Of a stretch of DNA of 57,556 bases, positions 1 to 8,503 are shown piece by piece (position 1 is the stretch's first letter; every line of letters begins with the position of its first letter). The notes under the pieces are model-generated. The model was not told the DNA's origin and ran no database searches. It saw only the letters and a program-made list of their open reading frames with translations. The translations under genes and the position numbers were made by a program. The DNA comes from a virus, in IMG/VR virus record IMGVR_UViG_3300013132_000058, positions 1-57,556 of that record, one strand, 5' to 3'.

Positions 1-498
1 ATCAATTGGTCAACAGGTAGAACAGATTTGTGGGTACAAACCGCTGATTTGACTGCTTCAGACTTGAGTACGGGTCAAACTTTTTCACGATTATTTACTG
101 GTAATGCTGCACCTGGTACAACAATTGAAAATGCTTGGACAACATTCAGAAGTCAATTAACAGGAACATATACAACTATGACATTGTCAAATTCACTTGG
201 GACATCATTGACAGTGAATGATTCAAAAGTACAAGATATTGCAGATGCGTTAAGAACAGCAACAACTAATACTAATTTTTCAGTTGTTATTGGTTCAAAT
301 ACTTGGAGAGTACTTCATGGATGCGTTTCGGGTACGCCAGATGTTAATTCTATTTACTTGACAAATGATACTGCTTGTAATTGCGGAGGTGGTGGTAAAT
401 ACACAATAAGACCGATGATTAAAAATTTTATTTGGGGTGGACTTAATGGTTCGTCTTGTGCTCAACCAACTCAAACAATAAATGTAACATTTAACTGA
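1..498 (+). CDS. C-terminal part of a virion (tail or fibre-type) protein, 5' end cut by window
   Basis: The reading frame is open from base 1 and ends with TGA at 496-498, so this is the last 165 residues of a longer protein; the TTG at 28 is internal. The sequence is rich in Thr, Ser, Asn and Gly, as in beta-structured phage fibre or adhesin proteins. It has four Cys near the end (one in LHGCVSG, two in TACNCGG, one in GSSCAQ) that could pair. The next ORF starts on its stop codon (TGATG). No domain is recognised, and a virion role is inferred from composition and the surrounding tail genes. Confidence 0.55.
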   Translation: MNWSTGRTDLWVQTADLTASDLSTGQTFSRLFTGNAAPGTTIENAWTTFRSQLTGTYTTMTLSNSLGTSLTVNDSKVQDIADALRTATTNTNFSVVIGSNTWRVLHGCVSGTPDVNSIYLTNDTACNCGGGGKYTIRPMIKNFIWGGLNGSSCAQPTQTINVTFN

Positions 499-635
499 TG
501 GAAGAATTATATTACATATTAGATATTGAAACAAATTTACCTATAATCGAAAATTTGACATACCAAGAGGGGATAAATTGGTTGATAGAAAATGGTGTCG
601 CAAACATTCATATTCTAACTCAACACACTTCTTGA
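498..635 (+). CDS. Small hypothetical protein, 45 aa
   Basis: ATG at 498 overlaps the stop of the upstream gene (TGATG), a coupling arrangement used repeatedly in this genome. The 45-residue product begins MEELYYILDIETNLP and ends ILTQHTS. It is acidic with mixed hydrophobic residues and has no membrane segment or Cys. No function is recognised. Support is the coupled start and sensible composition only, so it could be a chance ORF in the leader of the DNA polymerase gene. Confidence 0.35.
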   Translation: MEELYYILDIETNLPIIENLTYQEGINWLIENGVANIHILTQHTS

Positions 636-683
636 TTTTTTTTTTGACAGATTTTTTCACTATATTTAATTATAAAGACTAAC

Positions 684-699
684 TGCAGATACGTCTGCA
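684..699 (+). promoter_or_regulatory. Hairpin in the DNA polymerase leader, possible translational operator
   Basis: A perfect 6-bp inverted repeat (TGCAGA / TCTGCA) encloses TACG, which as RNA is a UNCG-type tetraloop. It lies 30 bases upstream of the polymerase ATG at 730. T4 gp43 represses its own translation by binding a leader hairpin, so a similar role is conceivable here. The fold is seen; the function is inferred. Confidence 0.35.
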
Positions 700-729
700 A
701 GCTAATGTGTCAACCAAAAATTATTGTAC

Positions 730-3618
730 ATGAAAGAATTAATTTCGCAAGAAGTTATTGAGAACTTTTTGTTCGGTTCTGACCCAGAAAAATACATAGT
801 TGGTGTCGAATACGATTATCAAAAAAATTTAATATATAAAATAATTCAGGACCCAGAAAAGGGTAAAATTATAAAACCTGATACGTTTACCCCATTCTTG
901 TGGTGTGGGGATTTATCTCAGTTAAATTTTTACGGGGGTTCTAAATCAGAACAAAAAAAATATATACAACATTATGGTATCGTAATTGAAAAATTAAATA
1001 CTGAGAACCACCCAAGATTAATTAACGGTCATAACTTTTTAATCAAAAGTATAAAAAGTTATTCATCACTAATAAGTTTTTTCAAAACAGGTGGTATCGA
1101 TATATGGAATGATAAATATAAACAATATTTTACTATTTTATCCCCCGTAGAACAATATTTAGTACAAAAGAAAAAAAGATTATTTAAAGGAATTGATGAT
1201 TATAATGGTGTTCATAGATTAGTATTCGACATTGAAACTACTGGTTTAAATCCAAAAGAGGATAATATAATCCTAATTGGCATAAAAGATAATCGAGGTT
1301 TTAAGAAAACGATACCAACATTTGGTGATGATGGTGAAAAAAATGCAATAATATCATTTTTTAATTATATAAAAGATATTAAACCAACAATTATTGGTGG
1401 TTATAATTCTGCTTCATTTGATTTTCCATTTATATTAAAAAGAGCAAAATATTTAGGATTAGATATTACTGAACTAACATCGGTATATGGTAATAGAGGT
1501 TTGAAAGAAAAAGAGGGGTTATTAAAGTTAGCAAATGAAATTGAACCTTATACTCAACATACTTTGTTTGGTTTTAATATAATTGATATTTCTCATTCTG
1601 TTAGAAGAGCACAAGCAATTAATTCGGAAATCAAATCTTGGAGTCTTAAATATATCACCAAATATCTTGAAAAAGAAAAACCTAATCGTGTATATGTTGA
1701 TGGTAAAGAAATATCAAATGTATATCTATCGAATGACAAATATTATGTAAATCCAAAAACAGGTAAGTATAGAAAGATTGGGGAAAAAGGGACTGAAAAT
1801 TTATTATCAAGATTTCCTAATGTTTATGAAATATGGGATGGTGAAAAAATAATAGAACAATATCTTGACGATGACCTTTATGAAACTATGATTGTGGACG
1901 AATCATTTAGTCAGTCTACATTTTTACTTTCAAAGTGGATTCCCACAACATATGAACGTATATCTACGATGGGAACTGCAACATTATGGAAAATCATAAT
2001 GTTATCTTGGTCATATGAAAATAATTTGGCAATACCGTGTAAAGTAGAAAAAAGGAAATTTACTGGTGGATTATCTCGTTTATTGAATGTTGGTTATTCT
2101 AAGAATGTTGTCAAGTTTGACTTTGCATCTCTGTATCCATCCATTCAACTTGTCTATGATATTTTTCCTGAATGTGATGTAATGGGTGTTCAGAAGTCCT
2201 TACTGAAATATTTTAGGAACATTCGTATTCAATATAAGAGACTTACAGGTGAATTAAAAGATAGTAATCCTGTTTTGTCTGAAATGTATGATAGAAAGCA
2301 GTTACCTATTAAAATATTCATTAACGGTTACTTTGGTTCATTATCAGCACCACAAGTATTTCCATGGGCAGAAATGGATAAAGCAGAATCAATCACTTGT
2401 ATCGGAAGACAGTGTCTTCGAATGATGATTATGTTTTATATGAAGAAAGGTTATAAACCATTAGTTATGGATACTGATGGTGTAAACTTTGAAACACCAG
2501 TAGATGTTGAATCTCATACATATGTTGGTATTGGAAATAATGAATTGGTCGAAAAAGGAAAGATATATAGTGGTGTTGAAGCAGATACAGCAGAATTCAA
2601 TGATTTGTTTATGAGGAATGAAATGGGTCTTGATTTGGATTATTTCTCTCCTTCGACAATCAATATTTCAAGAAAAAATTATATTATCAAATTAATTAAG
2701 AAAGGTAAAGAAAAGATTAAATTAACTGGTAATACTATCAAGTCAAAGAAACTTCAACAATATATTTCAGACTTTTTAGACGAAGGACTAAAACATTTAT
2801 TAAATGGTGATGGTGTTTCCTTTATAGAATTATATTATAGTTATATTGATAAAATTTTTAGTAAACAAATACCTTTATCTAAGATTGCAAATAAAAGTAG
2901 GATGAAACAATCCGTTGAATACTACAAAGACCACATTACCAAGAGAACTAAATCAGGGGTATTGATGTCAAGACAAGCACATATGGAACTTGTTATACAA
3001 AGTCAATATCCCGCTAATTTGGGTGAAACTATATACTATGTAAATAATGGTAAAAAGAAAACATCGGGGGATGTTCAAAAAATAACAAAAGCAACAAAGA
3101 AACAACAAGAAGAATATTATATTAATAATGGTAAACCAATTCCGTTTGACTATGTTGAAATCAATTGTTATATGATACCAGAAAAAGACATTACAAGTAA
3201 TCCTCAAATGACCGGTGATTATAATGTTCCGAGATACATTAGTATTTTTAATAAAAGAATTGAACCACTTCTTGTAGTATTTAAACCTGAGATTCGTGAT
3301 GATATATTGATTGAAGACCCAAAAGACAGGCAATATTTTACTAAAATACAATGTGACTTAGTAAATGGATATCCATTGAAAGAGGTCGGTCAAGATAAAT
3401 TTGATGAAGTTATGACTTTATCTGAAAGTGAAGTTAGATTTTGGAATGAAATGAAACAAGACCCATATTTTATGTACGTTGATAACAGTGTGAATATTAT
3501 TGACCAATATTGGGTCAACCATAACAGAAAAGTTGTGAACTATGAAGAAAAAAGTTCTATTGATAGTTATGAAGATATACAAGAAGATGATTCAAATATA
3601 TATTTTGCAATAGATTAA
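730..3618 (+). CDS. 43: DNA polymerase, family B, T4 gp43-like
   Basis: Replicative DNA polymerase with 3'-5' proofreading exonuclease, 962 aa against about 900 in T4. Exonuclease motif I is VFDIETTG (Asp167, Glu169), motif II lies in GGYNSASFDFPF, and motif III fits YLDDDLYET. Polymerase motif A is KFDFASLYPS (Asp464), motif B is KIFINGYFGS, and motif C is VMDTDGVNF (Asp581, Asp583), with Gly where T4-type enzymes usually have Ser. ATG 730 is preferred to an upstream in-frame TTG at 724. A hairpin lies in the leader. The 3' end shares three bases with the stop of the converging neck-type gene. It would work with gp32, gp41 and UvsX encoded further along; clamp and clamp loader are outside the window. 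Confidence 0.95.
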   Translation: MKELISQEVIENFLFGSDPEKYIVGVEYDYQKNLIYKIIQDPEKGKIIKPDTFTPFLWCGDLSQLNFYGGSKSEQKKYIQHYGIVIEKLNTENHPRLINGHNFLIKSIKSYSSLISFFKTGGIDIWNDKYKQYFTILSPVEQYLVQKKKRLFKGIDDYNGVHRLVFDIETTGLNPKEDNIILIGIKDNRGFKKTIPTFGDDGEKNAIISFFNYIKDIKPTIIGGYNSASFDFPFILKRAKYLGLDITELTSVYGNRGLKEKEGLLKLANEIEPYTQHTLFGFNIIDISHSVRRAQAINSEIKSWSLKYITKYLEKEKPNRVYVDGKEISNVYLSNDKYYVNPKTGKYRKIGEKGTENLLSRFPNVYEIWDGEKIIEQYLDDDLYETMIVDESFSQSTFLLSKWIPTTYERISTMGTATLWKIIMLSWSYENNLAIPCKVEKRKFTGGLSRLLNVGYSKNVVKFDFASLYPSIQLVYDIFPECDVMGVQKSLLKYFRNIRIQYKRLTGELKDSNPVLSEMYDRKQLPIKIFINGYFGSLSAPQVFPWAEMDKAESITCIGRQCLRMMIMFYMKKGYKPLVMDTDGVNFETPVDVESHTYVGIGNNELVEKGKIYSGVEADTAEFNDLFMRNEMGLDLDYFSPSTINISRKNYIIKLIKKGKEKIKLTGNTIKSKKLQQYISDFLDEGLKHLLNGDGVSFIELYYSYIDKIFSKQIPLSKIANKSRMKQSVEYYKDHITKRTKSGVLMSRQAHMELVIQSQYPANLGETIYYVNNGKKKTSGDVQKITKATKKQQEEYYINNGKPIPFDYVEINCYMIPEKDITSNPQMTGDYNVPRYISIFNKRIEPLLVVFKPEIRDDILIEDPKDRQYFTKIQCDLVNGYPLKEVGQDKFDEVMTLSESEVRFWNEMKQDPYFMYVDNSVNIIDQYWVNHNRKVVNYEEKSSIDSYEDIQEDDSNIYFAID

Positions 3619-4742
3619 ATCACTTGGATTGGATATATCATCGCTCTATATTTTAATGCAGCGTTCAAATATTCCGCTTCTGATTTTTTTCGCTCCAATA
3701 ACTTTTCGGGTCTTAATCTTGTTAATATTCCTTCAGTACCTATCAGTTCTTCAATTAATTTAGACCTTTCATCTTTATATTCAGTTTGTAAAGATGTATA
3801 ATCTAATTTTACGGTACTATCGGGTACTTGTAACTCTCCAGAAAATTTACCCCATATTCTTGATAAACCTTCTTTAGCATAAGTCATCAAATAACGTCTT
3901 ATCCAATTCTGAGCAGGTTTATTCAACTTAGACCAAGTTAAAATTTCAGTTGCAACATCTGATGGTAATTTAACAATATCTTTATTTGCTTCCAAACATT
4001 CATCACGATTATCTGTAGTTTCATAATACCAATACCATAATTGGTAGTTATGTTGTTGTATTGAACCAAAATCAAATTTACCACCTGGTGTATTATATAA
4101 GTGTACAAGTTTTGTTCCATTTGGTCCTGCGGTAATTCTATATGTCAATTCTCCACCAATTAATCTGTTTTTAATGTTTCTATCTTGCATCCTTAACAAT
4201 AAATCAAATGCTGGTAACATGAAATAAGAACCTGATGTACCTACTTGTGCAAAACCACCAACACCACCGAAACCAACACCCCCAAGACCACCAAAACCAC
4301 CCAAAAATGGGTCAACAATTGAATCAGTTAATTCTGCCCTTGTGAACCATAATAACTCATTTATTTCTCTTCCTGCGGGAATTATATAGGTTTGTGTATT
4401 TGCGGTTAATGTGATATAATCTTTTTTTAATTCCCATGGTCCACCAGCTTGTAAACCAACAATTTTAGAATATGCATATGAATATTGTGTTTCATAATCT
4501 AAACTTCTTGTTGTAAATGCTCTAGTCAATGAAACAGCGTCAACATCAACATTAACCAACGAAGACCATTGTGATTCAATCAACCAATTGTAAATGTATT
4601 GTTCGTAATCATTAATGCTTAATTCTAAGAATGAATCCATTTGTTCTTCTGTAAGTTCAATACCTCTTACAGGCATTCCTAATAAATGAAATATTTGAGT
4701 ATATAATTTTTCTTTATCTATTTGTGATATTACTGTTGACAT
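3615..4742 (-). CDS. Neck / head-tail connector-type virion protein
   Basis: 375 aa on the reverse strand. The C-terminal half contains LTWSKLNKPAQNWIRRY followed by a charged helical tail (KLIEELIGTE, PEKLLERKKSEAEYL). I associate this pattern with neck or connector proteins of T4-like environmental phages, but I cannot assign a T4 gene number. Residues about 148-170 form a Gly-rich stretch (GGFGGLGGVGFGGVGG), possibly a flexible loop. The start at 4742 has a TATTTAT motif 16 bases upstream on the same strand. The gene converges on DNA polymerase with overlapping stop codons. It is one of three reverse-strand genes here and lies near other neck/tail genes (6813-9760). Confidence 0.55.
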   Translation of the reverse strand: MSTVISQIDKEKLYTQIFHLLGMPVRGIELTEEQMDSFLELSINDYEQYIYNWLIESQWSSLVNVDVDAVSLTRAFTTRSLDYETQYSYAYSKIVGLQAGGPWELKKDYITLTANTQTYIIPAGREINELLWFTRAELTDSIVDPFLGGFGGLGGVGFGGVGGFAQVGTSGSYFMLPAFDLLLRMQDRNIKNRLIGGELTYRITAGPNGTKLVHLYNTPGGKFDFGSIQQHNYQLWYWYYETTDNRDECLEANKDIVKLPSDVATEILTWSKLNKPAQNWIRRYLMTYAKEGLSRIWGKFSGELQVPDSTVKLDYTSLQTEYKDERSKLIEELIGTEGILTRLRPEKLLERKKSEAEYLNAALKYRAMIYPIQVI

Positions 4743-4779
4743 AGTTTGACATATTACAATAAATATTTTATATTTAGAT

Positions 4780-5013
4780 ATGGATACAAGTGATGAAAAA
4801 ATGAAAGAAATTTTATTATTTTGTTATCAAAACAAAATAATATTCGAATTTAATAAGGAAGGTACAAAAAATAAATTTATTATTGATAAAGTAGATGAAA
4901 AAAACAGATTTGTGTTATCGATACCCAATCCAAAAGACAAAAAATTAGAAAAACTCATTGTTGGTGGATTTAAAGAACTAAAAAATTTGATTAATCAAAT
5001 CTCTACTAAATGA
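4780..5013 (+). CDS. Hypothetical protein, 77 aa
   Basis: A short, Lys/Glu-rich soluble protein beginning MDTSDEKMKEILLFC and ending LINQISTK. The composition suggests an alpha/beta fold with alternating charged and hydrophobic residues, and there is no membrane segment. It is divergent from the neck-type gene, with only 37 bases between the starts, and its last 36 bases overlap the end of the converging SNF2 helicase gene. No family is recognised. The overlap at the 3' end is a caution, but the start context (ATATTTAGAT before ATG) resembles other genes here. Confidence 0.5.
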   Translation: MDTSDEKMKEILLFCYQNKIIFEFNKEGTKNKFIIDKVDEKNRFVLSIPNPKDKKLEKLIVGGFKELKNLINQISTK

Positions 5014-6735
5014 TTCTGAATATTCACCATCGCCCATAACTTGGTCAATAATATTTTTCTTTTTTTGTAATATATTATAAATTATTCTTTCGATTGTATT
5101 ATCAAATATAGGATAGTAAACTAATACTGAATTTTTTTGTCCATACCTATATGCCCTATCTTCTGCTTGAGAATGGTGTGCTGGAACAAAAGATAAATCA
5201 TTCATTATTACAGTTTCTGCTGCTGTTAATGTGATACCAACACCTGCAGCAATTATATTACCTATGAATAATTTTGTTTTATCATTATTTTGAAATTTAT
5301 CGATACTTTCTTGTCTTTTATCTTTAGACATTCTACCATCAAGGGTTACAGAAATCTTTTTATATTTATCGTGTAATATTTCTAATGTATTTGTAAAATT
5401 TGTAAATACAATTATTTTTTTATCTTGTTCTAAAAACTTATCAATTAATTCACAGGTATATGGAATTTTTTCCATTGCAATTAATTGTCTAATTTTCATT
5501 AGTCTATTTAAGGTGACAGTAATACTTTCTTTATTTTTGTTTTCATTGGTAATTCTCATAAAATCTTCTAACTCTTCATCATAAAAAGTACTTTTTAATT
5601 CTAAAAATAACGGTGAAATAATTTTTTCTGGTAAATCTAATACATCTGTTTTTAATCTTCTAAGCACAATATTTTTAGTCAATTCTCTCAATTCATCCAA
5701 GTTAGAGGCACCACTTGTATTCCATATTTTTCTATTTCCAACCTTGAATTGATATCCTTTACAATATCTTTTTACATATGTTTGCCAATTTATTGCTAAA
5801 GGTGAGTTTACAATTTTAAGCAAGTTAAAATAGTTTATTGGTCTTGATGTCATAGGTGTACCCGATAACAACCATACTTTTGGTATTTCAGATAAAACAT
5901 CATTTAATAATTTTGTGCGGTTAGCTTGGGGATTACTGAGAAAATGACACTCATCCACTATAGCTAAATCAAAATTAGCATTTACTAATAATTTATAATC
6001 ATCACTATCTTCTGATTTTTCTGTTGTATGATAATTTTTTATGATATCATAATTGATAATGTAAAAATCAAAAGTTGAACCCCATTTTCTTCCTTCGACA
6101 ATTAATATTCTTCTATCAGTATAATTTTCAATTTCACGTTTCCAATTTATTTTAAGTGAAGCGGGGCAAACAATAAGTATTTTTTTTGCTTTTGATTCTA
6201 AAGATGATATCACCGCAATTGTGGTTTTTCCTAACCCTTGTTCATCTGCTAAAATATAACGGTCATTTGCTAAAAGTTTCTCTATTGCAATTTTTTGATG
6301 TTCAAGCGGTGGTCGATTAGAATATTTTGTGTAATCAATTTCTCTATCCAATTTTTTTTCTTCAACAACTATAGCTGTTTTTGGAACATAAAAACAATAG
6401 TTATTCTCTGATTCAATAATTTTTCCATATATGTGATATGCTTTATCAGTATCACACAATAATTTTTCACACCAAATACTTTCAGGAGGATTTACTAATT
6501 TTTTCTCATCCATGAGTTTATCTGCAAATGAAGAAGATAATTTTAAGAATTTTCTTGCAACTTTAGGGTTTATATTATGATATTTTAAAATATAGTCTGA
6601 TTGTGGTCTAGTGAGATTAATAATCTTTTTATTTAATAATCTTTTTTTCCATTCTAATATTTGATTATTAGAACCTTCATAATTTTCTAAAATATTTCTT
6701 GCTTTAATTTCAGGTGTTTCAATGTCCATATTCAT
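4978..6735 (-). CDS. SNF2-family DEAD/H helicase (ATP-dependent DNA translocase)
   Basis: 585-aa superfamily 2 helicase. The motifs appear in order: Q-like region PPLEHQKIAI, Walker A ADEQGLGKTT (about 163-172), DECH box (261-264), motif III LLSGTP (289-294), and motif VI QAEDRAYRYGQ in the C-terminal RecA lobe. The RYGQ ending is typical of SNF2/SMARCAL1-type annealing helicases rather than T4 UvsW, although the role in fork remodelling or recombination could be similar. About 140 N-terminal residues precede the helicase core. Two ATG codons (6735 and 6729) could start it. Overlapping ATAAATA copies (6766-6776) lie upstream as the reverse-strand TATTTAT motif. Confidence 0.88.
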   Translation of the reverse strand: MNMDIETPEIKARNILENYEGSNNQILEWKKRLLNKKIINLTRPQSDYILKYHNINPKVARKFLKLSSSFADKLMDEKKLVNPPESIWCEKLLCDTDKAYHIYGKIIESENNYCFYVPKTAIVVEEKKLDREIDYTKYSNRPPLEHQKIAIEKLLANDRYILADEQGLGKTTIAVISSLESKAKKILIVCPASLKINWKREIENYTDRRILIVEGRKWGSTFDFYIINYDIIKNYHTTEKSEDSDDYKLLVNANFDLAIVDECHFLSNPQANRTKLLNDVLSEIPKVWLLSGTPMTSRPINYFNLLKIVNSPLAINWQTYVKRYCKGYQFKVGNRKIWNTSGASNLDELRELTKNIVLRRLKTDVLDLPEKIISPLFLELKSTFYDEELEDFMRITNENKNKESITVTLNRLMKIRQLIAMEKIPYTCELIDKFLEQDKKIIVFTNFTNTLEILHDKYKKISVTLDGRMSKDKRQESIDKFQNNDKTKLFIGNIIAAGVGITLTAAETVIMNDLSFVPAHHSQAEDRAYRYGQKNSVLVYYPIFDNTIERIIYNILQKKKNIIDQVMGDGEYSESFSRDLINQIF

Positions 6736-6765
6736 ACAATATATATAAATTATCTCATAATATCT

Positions 6766-6776
6766 ATAAATAAATA
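6766..6776 (-). promoter_or_regulatory. TATTTAT motif (two overlapping copies) upstream of SNF2 helicase
   Basis: On the reverse strand the sequence reads TATTTATTTAT, starting about 30 bases before the helicase ATG. It matches the motif found ahead of many genes here; promoter function is inferred. Confidence 0.3.
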
Positions 6777-6789
6777 TTAAATTGAGAAC

Positions 6790-6796
6790 TATTTAT
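6790..6796 (+). promoter_or_regulatory. TATTTAT motif upstream of the 6813 gene
   Basis: CTATTTATG ends 16 bases before the ATG at 6813, the first gene of the neck/tail run. Candidate phage promoter element by recurrence, not by experiment. Confidence 0.35.
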
Positions 6797-6812
6797 GAAA
6801 TAATGATTATAT

Positions 6813-7985
6813 ATGATTCTATCTAGAATTAAATACGATGAATTTATTCTTTCATTATTAGATGAAAGTAGTAGTGAATATAAAAAATTATTTAAACAAC
6901 AATTATCGAAAACTAATACTGAATCGATTCATGACATGCTTGTAAAACATAATTTTCAAGATGTTTATATATCATTTAGAGATGATTATCGAGTATCAAA
7001 TATTAATATCTATACGCCATATGATACACCAATAGGTTTATATGCGTATCCTTTATCTGATTTACTACAATCAAAAAAAATTTATATAAATAACAATTTT
7101 AATACGGAGTGGAATGATGTTAAATCTATTCCCGATGAAAAATTTTTTACAAATAGGGTATTTCCTTTTGCACAGGACAAACCTGTAATATATCTTTTTC
7201 ATATATCAGATAATTCTAATATAATTTTTACATCAAAAGATGATTTTGATAAAATATCATATTATTTAAAGAGAATTTATTCAATATTGAAAAATAAAAT
7301 GGAAATTTCAAAACCACAGATTTCATTGATTGAAGATATATGTTATAATTATTTAAACTATAAATTCTATAATTCAACTTGGTTCAAAAAAAGTGTTGTT
7401 GGAGCTCAAGCATTATGGAGTATAATATATGATATTTCAAATATACTAAAAATAAAACCTAATAAATTTTTTACATCGATTGTATATCAAATTGGTTTAA
7501 AGGGTGTAGTTGATGATGCTGGTCTTGGTGCAATACATCCTAATGAACCAATTCAAGCAGTATTTTTTTATGGTTATGAAAAATTGATTGATGATAAATT
7601 ATTGTTATCAAGAAGATTTGGTAAAAATTTTATGTTACCCGTGAGTAAACCATATTCTGAATATAATGAATTTGAAAAAAAGAAAATTTTGTTCAGAAAT
7701 CAAGATAAAATGTCTAAATTTTTTAGTGAGAAATTTAGAATGAATTACAGCCGTGTAAATGAATTTATTAAATATAAATATTTAATTAATAATAAAATAC
7801 CTGTTCCATTATACAATTTAAGTAAAAACCAATGGGATTTTATTTATATAAATCCATATAAAAAAATTTACAAATTATTGGATATAAAAGATGTTCATTC
7901 ATCTTGGTATAGTGAAAATAATGTAAGTCTTTTATTCAATGAAATTCAAAAAAATATAGTAAAACAAAAAAACCTTACAATGTGA
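6813..7985 (+). CDS. Unknown phage protein, 390 aa, with GLGAIHPNEP motif
   Basis: A protein rich in Asn, Lys, Tyr and Phe, first in the run leading to the tail sheath. Two segments look conserved: PIGLYAYPL (about residues 73-81), and DDAGLGAIHPNEPIQAVFF (about 228-246). The second resembles a short motif I have seen in large phage proteins of unknown function. No catalytic site or membrane helix can be named. The middle (TWFKKSVVGAQALWSIIYD) looks like packed helices. The stop codon overlaps the next gene's ATG (TGATG), so the two are probably coupled. Neighbours suggest a neck or injected virion role, but that is inference. Confidence 0.6.
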   Translation: MILSRIKYDEFILSLLDESSSEYKKLFKQQLSKTNTESIHDMLVKHNFQDVYISFRDDYRVSNINIYTPYDTPIGLYAYPLSDLLQSKKIYINNNFNTEWNDVKSIPDEKFFTNRVFPFAQDKPVIYLFHISDNSNIIFTSKDDFDKISYYLKRIYSILKNKMEISKPQISLIEDICYNYLNYKFYNSTWFKKSVVGAQALWSIIYDISNILKIKPNKFFTSIVYQIGLKGVVDDAGLGAIHPNEPIQAVFFYGYEKLIDDKLLLSRRFGKNFMLPVSKPYSEYNEFEKKKILFRNQDKMSKFFSEKFRMNYSRVNEFIKYKYLINNKIPVPLYNLSKNQWDFIYINPYKKIYKLLDIKDVHSSWYSENNVSLLFNEIQKNIVKQKNLTM

Positions 7986-8500
7986 TGTCAAATTCTAAAT
8001 TACCAATAACAAGATTATCTAAATTTTTTTCTGAGGATGATTTTTTTTTACAAATAAAATTAGGTCAAGAATATCTACATGGAGATATAAACATGAAATT
8101 TGTTTTATATCGAGTTGATAGAGAAAAAACTGATACTAATAATATATATGGTGAAGCGGGAAAAGACGACATAAAATTTTTTCCACCTGTTGAATTTAAT
8201 GGTATAGTCAAGATTGATGACCCAAAAAATGTATCATATAAGGGTGGAATTATGAGGTATCAAGAAGCAGGGAATGTTATAATATCAGTTTACATATCAC
8301 ATTTAGAAGAATTAGGTATAGATATCAGATATGGTGATTATATTGGTTATGCGGATAAAGAAGATAAATTAAGATATTATCAAGTTACCAACGATGGAAG
8401 AATCACGTCAGACGGAAAACATAAAATGTTTGGTTATAAACCACATTATAGAACAATAACTTGTGCTATTGTACAAGAAAATGAATTTAGAGGTATTTAA
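7985..8500 (+). CDS. Probable neck/virion protein, 171 aa
   Basis: ATG 7985 overlaps the preceding stop (TGATG); an in-frame GTG three bases earlier is less likely. The product is mostly beta-type with a compact charged pattern (FFPPVEFNGIVKID, GIMRYQEAGNVIISVY, DIRYGDYIGYAD), ending ITCAIVQENEFRGI. There is no membrane segment. It is followed three bases later by the gp15-like gene. In T4 the order 13-14-15-18 places neck proteins here, so a head-completion or neck role is plausible, but no family match is claimed. Confidence 0.55.
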   Translation: MSNSKLPITRLSKFFSEDDFFLQIKLGQEYLHGDINMKFVLYRVDREKTDTNNIYGEAGKDDIKFFPPVEFNGIVKIDDPKNVSYKGGIMRYQEAGNVIISVYISHLEELGIDIRYGDYIGYADKEDKLRYYQVTNDGRITSDGKHKMFGYKPHYRTITCAIVQENEFRGI

Positions 8501-8503
8501 AAA

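Noticed and set aside
4978-6735. Assignment of the helicase as UvsW
   Set aside because: Motif VI (AEDRAYRYGQ) and the domain order fit SNF2/SMARCAL1-type proteins better than T4 UvsW.
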